Positions 12,001-19,399 of a stretch of DNA of 34,960 nt are shown here, piece after piece. Origin of the DNA: Folioceros fuciformis (Eukaryota; Anthocerotophyta; Anthocerotopsida; Anthocerotales); the NCBI GenBank assembly GCA_049999805.1, contig JBNGIO010006099.1:190283-225242 (forward strand), given 5' to 3'. Below the pieces are notes generated by a model, which worked only from the letters and a program-made list of their open reading frames with translations, was not told the origin of the DNA and searched no databases. The first letter of the stretch is position 1. Every line of letters starts with the position of its first letter. Position numbers and translations under genes: made by a program.

Positions 12001-13972
12001 AAGCCCTCTCTTAACCTGACTACCGTATGCTGAAGGGCTGCTCGTCTAGCATCTGACGGGTTCACAACTGCGAAGTGTCGCACAACTGCAGCTCCAAGAA
12101 GAACCGAGGCAACAACAGCATATCCTATACAGTGACCCAGGTACCTACCACCAAACAAGACCCGTCAATTAGCAATCACGGTGACCCATCAGCTGGCTCT
12201 AGAGTGTAGACATGAGGAGACACAAACGAGAGGCGAAGACAACGACAATTGCACACATACCAGTATTCTACCCCAAAACATATCAGGAATATTCGGTATA
12301 ACCCGGCCAAATAAAGGGCTATAACGTGACTGCTCAGCAGCTTATAACCAAACATACAGACACCCATCTTCGAATCTGCACAATACAGTCATGACAGTAA
12401 GCACAACAGAACCAGGTCCTAACCCCTTTCACAACGTGCTATGGCTCTCTGGCAGCTCGTCCCTGGCTGTAATCCACAGGATCGACCCGTTCCAGTGGGC
12501 CTTTCAAGTTCTTACCCAAGATGATAACAGCTGCCGACGTTACGCCTCCAAGCCACTTGGCTTTCTGTGCAGTGAGGGCGTATACCACCGAGTATACAAG
12601 AAGAACCAGCACAGAACCAGAGTACAAGAGGATAAGCTGGGAAGGTCTGCAATTACGAGTGGTCAGCGATTTTTTAGCGCGTCAGTAGAAGACCCACCTA
12701 ATTACGCTGGACGCATTGCAACAATCTAACCTTTTCCTTTTACGCAGAGAGGGGTCTTTAGGATCAGGTGGCTCCGGCAAAAAGGCAACCGGACCGACTT
12801 CAATCCCATCAGCATATGCGTACTTGTATGATCTCCTAACATATTCATCGACATCCACACCAGATCCTGCATGCATAGCACAGAAAGTGTCACACCTCAT
12901 GGCGGATGTACGACGTGGGAGCGCCTCAATCCAAACCGTCACTCACCATGGAAGACCATCTTGCATATGAAGAGCATGTTGATGCCCATCGAAATGGCTG
13001 AAACACCAAAGAAGAATCCTGAGGGTGAAAAGCGCCTTGACGCACTTCTCCCCGCGGACACATAGACAGCACAAAACTCGTAAGAACAGATCAGGGCCAC
13101 CGCTAACAGCAACAACAGAGCCACCGCACCTGCAAGCAAAAAGTTCAAATGGGATCAGAGGCAAAGACAATAAGCTGCTGCTGCTGGTGTCCAGAGTTGT
13201 TGCACTGCTAGCGTTACCAAAAATGGGAGCTGAACAATGTGCCACTGAGATGCAGGACTTACGAGAACTTTGCCATTGAGTCCTCCACCACAACATGATG
13301 GCGTAGAATGCCAGCACTAGAGCTGTTCCCGCCATGATGACTGCAAGGCCAATGGTGTCGTGCTCCAGCAGGAGCATCAACTTCACTCCCCATACTATTA
13401 GGATCGCAATCGGAGAGACCACAATTGCCCAAGCCAGCCATGACAAGAGTCCAGACACAATGCTCAAATAAAGGCCTTGCAGATACGGTGCCCACCTTCG
13501 AGCATAGACCCAACTGGAAAGGAGCACGTAACAGAGAGTAGTTGTCAGACATTGATGGCACGACAGGGGGCGTCCTAGGATGACATTGAAATCAGCGTGA
13601 GGCGGGCGGGACAGCCGGAATTGAACTACAGAACCCTAGTAGCAGGGAGGACCAGCAAGAGGTAAAGAACCCTAGGGATGCTGGAGCTGAAGGATAGACT
13701 GAAAGCGAAGGTGTATGAGCCAAGCATTCCCGTTGTGCTTCCTCCTCCTCATCCTCCAACAGAAAGGGGGTAGCCTACAAATATCCTCAGGGAAGGGAAG
13801 AGAGGGAGAGGGAGAAGCGAAGAAGCAGAGAATCCAACCTGTAAATTCTCCAAGGACGCCAATTCACAGAGAAGAGTAGAGCGATCGACAAGGCGGTGAG
13901 CACAGTGAAGAGAGTGCCATGTATAGCACAGACTGTGGCCACACTCTGGCCATGCCCTGATACGTTGCCCAT
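4272..13972 (-). CDS. DEK1: DEK1, membrane-anchored phytocalpain (30 exons, complete)
   Basis: Plasma-membrane calpain-type cysteine protease needed in land plants for epidermal and positional signalling and linked to mechanosensing. Exons in transcription order: 13839-13972, 13263-13513, 12947-13129, 12731-12866, 12516-12646, 12261-12375, 11061-12144, 10861-10971, 10717-10775, 10439-10616, 10034-10301, 9804-9954, 9566-9677, 9287-9452, 9130-9200, 8949-9040, 8690-8852, 8491-8562, 8025-8399, 7819-7934, 7428-7725, 7011-7327, 6561-6906, 6158-6487, 5947-6051, 5716-5844, 5248-5628, 4993-5130, 4658-4894, 4272-4580. They total 6558 bp (2185 aa), close to the roughly 2150 aa usual for the family, and all junction phases agree. 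Introns are short, mostly 60-370 bp. The ATG at 13970-13972 precedes the conserved HGTLFT and NWRPWR segments. No frameshift or internal stop was found. Boundaries were called by eye from splice motifs plus remembered homology, so an occasional junction could shift. Confidence 0.96.
6052..6157 (-). other. DEK1: GC-AG intron in DEK1 (intron 24)
   Basis: The preceding exon ends SKLQ (TTGCAG) and the intron begins GCAAGC, so the donor reads CAG|GCAAGC; the acceptor is ATTGCAG|GTGGTC. AG|GCAAG is the strong consensus of GC-AG introns. No GT donor nearby would keep the conserved SKLQ-VVTEW junction. The other 29 introns of this gene start with GT. Confidence 0.88.
6561..7327 (-). other. DEK1: DEK1 laminin-G-like (LG3) domain, exons 22-23
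   Basis: These exons encode residues about 1423-1643. Recognisable LG signatures include GAVCVVDDEP, CWEVYIAG, EAGQVGLRL, CIADGRWHTV and YLDGVFDG, followed by VESRMHIMDVFLW. The domain lies between the cytoplasmic arm (exons 19-21, with the charged coiled stretch REEEGRGRERR) and the protease. In animal proteins LG domains bind ligands; in DEK1 it is thought to regulate the calpain core. The exon junction falls inside an Arg codon (AG|G) within ADGRWH. Confidence 0.85.
8491..13972 (-). other. DEK1: DEK1 polytopic membrane region with central loop (exons 1-18)
   Basis: Exons 1-6 and 8-18 encode many hydrophobic helices (for example VSPIAILI, FFFGVSAIS, SAVTLVVAFGF), as in the 21-24-span membrane part of DEK1 that anchors the protease in the plasma membrane. 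The long exon 7 (11061-12144) opens with a membrane helix, then encodes a hydrophilic Ser/Glu/Gly-rich loop before returning to a hydrophobic segment near VFRPKPVSV. Only short blocks of the loop look conserved (VRLREGFRR near its start and GLDPNFAVML and LALLQRSSLDADRD near its end); the middle is low complexity, as is usual for the family. Confidence 0.85.
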
Positions 13973-15249
13973 AATGAAATGGCTGCCGTTCCTTCATCCA
14001 CCCCAGCTCAACCCTACTGCCCAGGCCACTGGATGCGCTGGCGCGCAGGGCAGCCCACAAGGTGAGTACTCCTGGCCAGCCAAACCAGGCTCGTGGCTGG
14101 AATGCATGGGCGAATTGGGCTCCGCGGCAGCACCAGAACCGATAGGCAGCTGCAGGCTAATCCTAGTCCTAATCCGTGTTCCGCCTCCGCACCACGAGGG
14201 GCACTGGCAGCAGCGGCATCAAACAAGCTGTCGGAGAGTGCGCAGGCGGCAGGCAGCAGCGGCGTGCGCCCACCCTCCTCCATGCTGTAGCTGCGAGTGC
14301 GATTGGCAACAGCGATAGAGATGCCAGCATCGTGCGGGGGAGTACAGCCCCGCACCCAGAAATGTCATTCCCTGCTGCCCCCCGATCCGATTCCCCGCGG
14401 GATTGAGAGGATCGAATCCAGGCCGGGCCCTATTCCCGCAGCCGGAGCAGGAGAGGGCGGGGCGTCATAAATAGAAGCCGAGCAAGGAGCATGAGGCCCG
14501 CAGCCGCGGAGTTGGAGCGAATTCGGCCCCCGCTCGTTCCCCCTTCCGGCACGCAGCAGCAATAAAGCCCAGGGCAGCAGAAATCGCCTGCAGCACTCAA
14601 TGCCGGGAACCAATGCGCATGCCTGGCTTGGAAAGGAGCTGGGGCCTAGCTACGCGGCAGGGGCGGCCATAAATGCAGCCCGGCTATGTAGTATCTCCTT
14701 CTCCTTCCTCCCAGCGTCTTCTATGTATCTTTCCATCTACCCAAGGCGAAACCCAGCAGAAGATGAAAGCCGAGTGAGGCGAGAGAGGCCACGGCTCGCC
14801 AGGCTGGTGGGTCGGGAACTGGAGGCAAGAAACGGCCAGCTGACTAGAAGCTTGACCGAACGGGGCGGGGAGTGGGAGTGGGAGTCGGGCCTGGCAGCTG
14901 CTGGAGCCGCTGCCCCTGCAGCAGCGCTTGCAGCAAGCGATGCAGTGACGGCCGTGGTGATGTGATTCACAGCGTAGGAAGAGAGAGGCGGCCTGTGTCC
15001 GTGACAAGGCCGGGCCGGGTCCGGGGCCGGAGCCGGGGCCGCTGCCGCTCCAGCAGACGACACACAACACACGGACATGGGCTCATGGCACACCGGGCAA
15101 TAAAGGCTGGGATTGCATGCATTACTGCAGAAAGAGAGGCTTCTCTCTCCGCCCGCCGCTCTCCCCCCGTCCCCCCATCCCGCTCAACTCACCAGCCAAG
15201 GTCTCGCACGAGGGAAAGCGGCACACCCACAAGACCTGCTGGGCTGCAT

Positions 15250-15301
15250 CCAGCTGCCGCTGCAGCGGCAGCTGGCTGCACAAGGAAGCCGCTGCAGCGG
15301 C
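15250..15301. repeat. 26-bp perfect palindrome followed by a shared 14-bp palindrome
   Basis: Positions 15250-15275 are perfectly self-complementary, centred on the CTGCAG at 15260-15265. Its inner 14 bp, GCCGCTGCAGCGGC (15256-15269), recurs at 15288-15301. Both could extrude as small cruciforms or act as dimeric binding sites. Confidence 0.85.
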
Positions 15302-15727
15302 AGCCTGCACAAACAACACCATGGCGGTGAGCTAGCCCTACAATTGTCGTCATCGGCGATGTCGTTGTACTGCACTGCAATTTAACAGCAGTCCCCATAG
15401 GCAGACCCACCAGTCCACAGTGCTGCAGCTGCAGCAGCGGCAGCAGGAGCCGTGGCCCGTAGCGCTCTTGCCCGTAGCCCTGTGGCCCGCCATCGCCCAC
15501 GGCCTTCCGCCTGTCTCCCCCTGCCTGCTCGCCCTGTCAGAGAAACTGACAGGCGCGATTCAAAATTCGGCCGTTGTGTCATGACTAGCTCCTGACCCCT
15601 AACCCCGCTTAAATCAGATGCCGTTTAAAAAAAGCCAGGGCAAGGGCATTTCGGTCGCCGGCCCCGAAACCAAACGAAATGCCCGCCCCGCCTAGCCCAA
15701 CCCCGGCGGCGCCACGCCGTCGTCACC

Positions 15728-15736
15728 AAACCCTAA
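15728..15736 (+). promoter_or_regulatory. telo-box AAACCCTAA
   Basis: Exact match to the interstitial telomere motif common in promoters of plant translation-related and growth-related genes. It lies about 1.8 kb from the DEK1 start and 3.7 kb from the PPR start, so it is only a candidate element. A 9-mer can occur by chance. Confidence 0.3.
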
Positions 15737-16221
15737 CCACCACTTCCACACGCCACGCGACGTGGCTCCCGAAATTCCACACGCACAAGCCAGCCGCGGG
15801 TTCGAACCCCGGGAAATACCGCGACGCGGCCGGGCCCGGCCCCGTCCCCTGCCCCGAACTGAACCCACCTACCTACCTACCCACCTGACCTACCAAAACG
15901 TATCGCGTATGGGAACGCGGCCAGAGGCAGCGCTGGCACCAGCCCACCCCGGCGTCCGGACCTGAGATTCAGCACGCCCGGGTTGGAACTCGCGTCGTGA
16001 CGGCGAGTCGCGACGAGCGCGCTTTCTCCATCTCACAAGTGTGAAATGCTGGATGTGCCAATCCACACTAGGCTAGTCTCATCAGGGGGAAGGGAATCCG
16101 ATACTCCAGAGCTGCACCTCATCCATCAGCCTAGGCCTAGTCCTGCGAGACCTCCGAGGGCTACGAGGCCTTCGCCTTGGGTCTAACAAACAGGACCCAC
16201 TGCCCGCCCACTCCTCCTCCA

Positions 16222-16411
16222 TGGCACTGGCACTGGGACTGGCACTGGCACTGGCACTGGCACTGGCACTGGCACTGGCACTGGCACTGGCAATGGCAAT
16301 GGCAATGGCAAACACACGACCGTTTCCTTCCCTCTCACGTAATAAAGGCGAGGCTCCCGGGGAGCTCAACACGATGAATGAATAAATGAACGACTTGAAT
16401 GAATGAATGAA
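16222..16411. repeat. (TGGCAC)n/(TGGCAA)n microsatellite and nearby AATG-rich repeat
   Basis: About 15 hexamer units run from 16222 to 16310: mostly TGGCAC with one TGGGAC, then ending in TGGCAA/TGGCAT variants. A degenerate GAAT/AATG tract lies at 16373-16411. Hexamers keep both strands open (His-Trp on plus, Ser-Ala on minus), which explains the apparent reading frames here. Confidence 0.92.
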
Positions 16412-16635
16412 AGAAGGCGATCAGTGTGTATGGACACCACATCGATCGGGGGCCTTTCCCGACCAATTAAATTGTGGGGTCCCAACATTCCTTCACTCCA
16501 GCCCGTTCCGTCCAAATCCCAGATTCTCACCATTCAAGTTAACTCAAAATTTGCACAAGGATTAGACTGCGGCCATTGAATGCAGGCAGAAGCTGAGTGG
16601 AGCGGAGGGGAGGGGTGGGGCGTGGGGGGCAGGTT

Positions 16636-16864
16636 TGGCCCCGCCGACCGCTCCTTCATCTCCTCCTTGGGACCCATGTTACGACCACGGCGCATGCCAC
16701 CCCACTGTGCCGCAGTCCAGCAGTCCCACCAATTGCCAAGGAACATTTGAGATTCGGCTCCGCCCCCGTTCCTTCCTCTCCTCCTTGGGACCCATGTTAC
16801 GACCACGGTGCATGCCAACCCACTTTGCCGCTGTCCAGCAGTCCCACCAATTGCCATGGAACAT
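16636..16864. repeat. 118-bp tandem duplication
   Basis: CTCCTTGGGACCCATGTTAC begins at 16663 and again at 16781, and the copies end in GAACAT at 16741 and 16859. They differ at a few positions. This is noncoding DNA in the intergenic region. Confidence 0.88.
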
Positions 16865-17393
16865 ATGTGATGTGATTTATGGACAAGCATAGCAGCGCTG
16901 TACGCTCTGTATGTGATAAGGCTTAGTCTGCATGCGGTTGTGCAGAGGTTTGTGGGTGGGCGGTTGGGAAATGAATGAATGCGGGGGGCGCAAGGCAGTC
17001 GGGACTCTCGCCAGGACGAGGGAGGGCAAGGGGCATGAGGTCCATTAAAGGCGTGGGACGGAACGAAAGAGACGCCCATTTATGGAACTCGTCTCAATCA
17101 TTTGGGTCGTCCTGGAGTCTGCTCCCGTTTCTCCATTTCACGCCCCGCCCATGACTCGCCACGGAACGGGTTTCGGGAACCGGGACGTGACCTCCGTCTC
17201 CTGCATCCTCCCTCACGCCGCTCCCGGCCCTCCTCATCAATTCCTGCACGTAACATGACACGCCCTTTGGTATTCAATGTTTGCCATCCTACAAGGATGT
17301 ATGTGTGGAGGACATCGATAGAGAGGATGTGCGCCAAGCGTTGGCCCGGGCCTGCTCCTCCCAGTCTCGTCCCTCCTAGGAGCCCAAGCAAGC

Positions 17394-17439
17394 TTTGCCA
17401 CCTGCCACGCCTCTTTCAGCTGGCGTGGCAGGTGGCGAA
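17394..17439. other. strong hairpin, 15-bp perfect stem
   Basis: GCCACCTGCCACGCC (17397-17411) pairs exactly with 17422-17436 across a 10-nt loop. One G-T and two A-T pairs extend the stem at the base to 18 bp. It is GC-rich and stable. I do not recognise a known RNA; it could be a small-RNA precursor, a MITE remnant or a regulatory inverted repeat. Confidence 0.8.
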
Positions 17440-17986
17440 TAAATCGACTTCTGATGCCTACTGTACAATACAAATTTCATTTTTCAAGACTTCCATCACC
17501 TCTCGGCACAGCCTAATGATCCCAGCTCTAGATCCAAAGTGGGATCGGGGATTTTGTTGTAGTTTCCATCCGGGTTCCACTGATTCTATAGATATTAGAG
17601 CTTTTCTCGCTATATCTGATATCTCGTTGCAAAGTGGGTTCCGCATCTCCATGGATTTTCTGAGCTCACATCCCCTCCTTCCCAAGAAAAGGCTGCTTCC
17701 GTTCATATCCGAGGAGAATTATAGATAGGGAGTTTTCGCTTCGTATCCGCCAGAGAGTTTTTGAATTCTTTTGATGAGCTTGCGCTGATGATGTTATTGA
17801 TTTCTTAGCACTTCAAAGGCTCACTGATCAGAAACCCTTCGGCGCTGTAAGGTTTGGTTGCAGGGGAGAAGCAACCTGAGCTGAAGGGAGGTCACCTATG
17901 TCGTGCATGTTGAGCGTCACGAACACTCTAATCCCTGACTGAGCAGCATTCCTTCGAGCATACTAAAGAGAATCACAATCGCATGA

Positions 17987-19399
17987 TTGATCTTCTCGGA
18001 CGTGCAGACCATTCCGATGAGGGGGAGAAGAAGAAGCACTTGTCATGTGAGTGAGAGCCAGAGCAAATACTGTGCGGTTGACGTCTCTACTTCATGGGGA
18101 TGTAGAGAAGAAGGAAACACGGTGCTTTCAAAGTTTCGTCCTTCTCCAGCCTCAACAGCACACTTACACTACCAGAAGGAGGACAAATCCTTCTTCCATG
18201 GATGTGAGACTCTATGCCACGGGGTACTGATGGAGGCCCCATAGAAGCAGCAGAATCAAGCTGAATACCAGCGGCTAACATCTCCTCAAAACAAGCTGGT
18301 GCCTCATGACCATCATCACAAGTACCACAACCAACTATGAAGGCATTCCATGTCACCACATCCTTTGCAGGCAAGCCAACAAAAACCTGGCGAGCTTCTT
18401 TTAGCTCGCTGCATTTTGCATCCATGCTCACCAGACAGTTGGAAGCCAGTATGTTGCGTAGAAGTTCTTGCGACACAAAGCGGGAGTACAGTTGCCGGGT
18501 CCCGATATCCTGATCTCACCATTGTCGAAGGCAGAAACCTGAGCTGAGTGGAAGGCGAACCCGTAACAGCATGGCCGCAAGCAGGACGCGCACGCATCAG
18601 CAACAATGGGACCATGCAAGTCGGCGGAAGACCGTTTGGCATTCAAACCTGCTCTAGTCGAGCCCCACAGCTTCAGAAACAAACCAAGTCTAGATTATCG
18701 CACCACGCATGCGCGCATGTCATAAGACTACGCCCTCACAAGGACACCAGAAATCCTCACCTTCGATGTCGTGTTTCAGCATTTCCCATGACTGCACAGG
18801 ATACAAGCGTATTGCAATCCACCCACCAGTGGCAAGCAATTCTCCTTGCTGCAAGTCGGAAGCTCTCACCCATTTCTTCTTTCGTATTCTGTCACGACCT
18901 CTAACCTCATCCCCTAGATATCGAGTGCGCACAACCCTGACAAGATGTGGTTTCTGCCGCCTTTGAAGCTGCATAGCAACAGTCCTGCGTCATCATGCTG
19001 CAACGTCTGAGACAACGTCGAAGAGCACAAGGTTTTGTGCCGTCTGCGTCATCATCGTGTGCAGCAAGTTGTGAAGATGCGAAATTGGACAACTGTTGCG
19101 GCCTGATGAAAATTCTGAATTGTGGAGAAGAATCCCTGCAGGTTCCCAGTTGGAATCGGGGTGGAAGGATTCCGCTACAACGTCTTTCTTGTCATATGCG
19201 CAGGGAAACGAGCGGCGCCCGACGCTATTGCTCTCATGTGGTGCGTTCAGAGCAAGGTGAAGCCATCGATTGATGCAGCATTTATTTCATGCTCTTCTTC
19301 TCCTTGTGAAGTTGTTTCTGCATCTGGGCTTCTTTCTCACGAGTTGGAGAGCGTGGGCGCGAGAGACTTCTAGATGAAGCATTTCGGACTTGGGACCTC
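17987..19399. other. region upstream of the PPR gene
   Basis: No intact gene seen apart from the antisense PPR relic at 18240-18530. The in-frame sequence directly upstream of 19400 is open back to a stop near 19307 but has no ATG. It may hold a 5' untranslated region or an unrecognised upstream exon of the PPR gene. Confidence 0.5.
18240..18530 (-). pseudogene. PPR gene relic, antisense to the neighbouring PPR gene
   Basis: On the minus strand the translation contains CLVSMDAKCSELKEARQVF followed by GLPAKDVVTWNAFIVG and FEEMLAAGIQ, which is the L-to-S-to-P motif order of a plant PLS-type PPR protein. A few diverged motif residues precede it (RQLYSRFVSQELLRN). The frame is interrupted upstream and runs into unrelated sequence after about 18240. 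It represents one to two motifs of a decayed gene, oriented opposite to the intact PPR gene 0.9 kb away. Confidence 0.75.

Larger units (their letters stand above)
13973..17986. other. GC-rich upstream region between divergent DEK1 and PPR genes
   Basis: No gene recognised. The part nearest 13973 should contain the DEK1 promoter and 5' untranslated region. GC content is high from about 14000 to 16000 and CpG is frequent, so long open frames on both strands are chance products. The region contains two linked palindromes, a telo-box, a hexanucleotide microsatellite, a 118-bp tandem duplication and a strong hairpin, all listed separately. Confidence 0.6.

Noticed and set aside
13749-14060. possible upstream ORF overlapping the DEK1 start
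   Set aside because: Its first codon is TTG, not ATG, so there is no good evidence of translation.
14600-15330. overlapping long ORFs on both strands
   Set aside because: They come from high GC content, with Arg/Ala/Pro-rich translations in every frame and no recognisable motif.
15790-15815. GGTTCGAACCCC resembling a tRNA T-arm/B-box
   Set aside because: No A-box, acceptor stem or anticodon arm can be folded around it; it is a chance match in GC-rich DNA.
17102-17728. 208-codon open frame on the plus strand
   Set aside because: No known domain, unusual composition, and it crosses the strong hairpin; judged chance.
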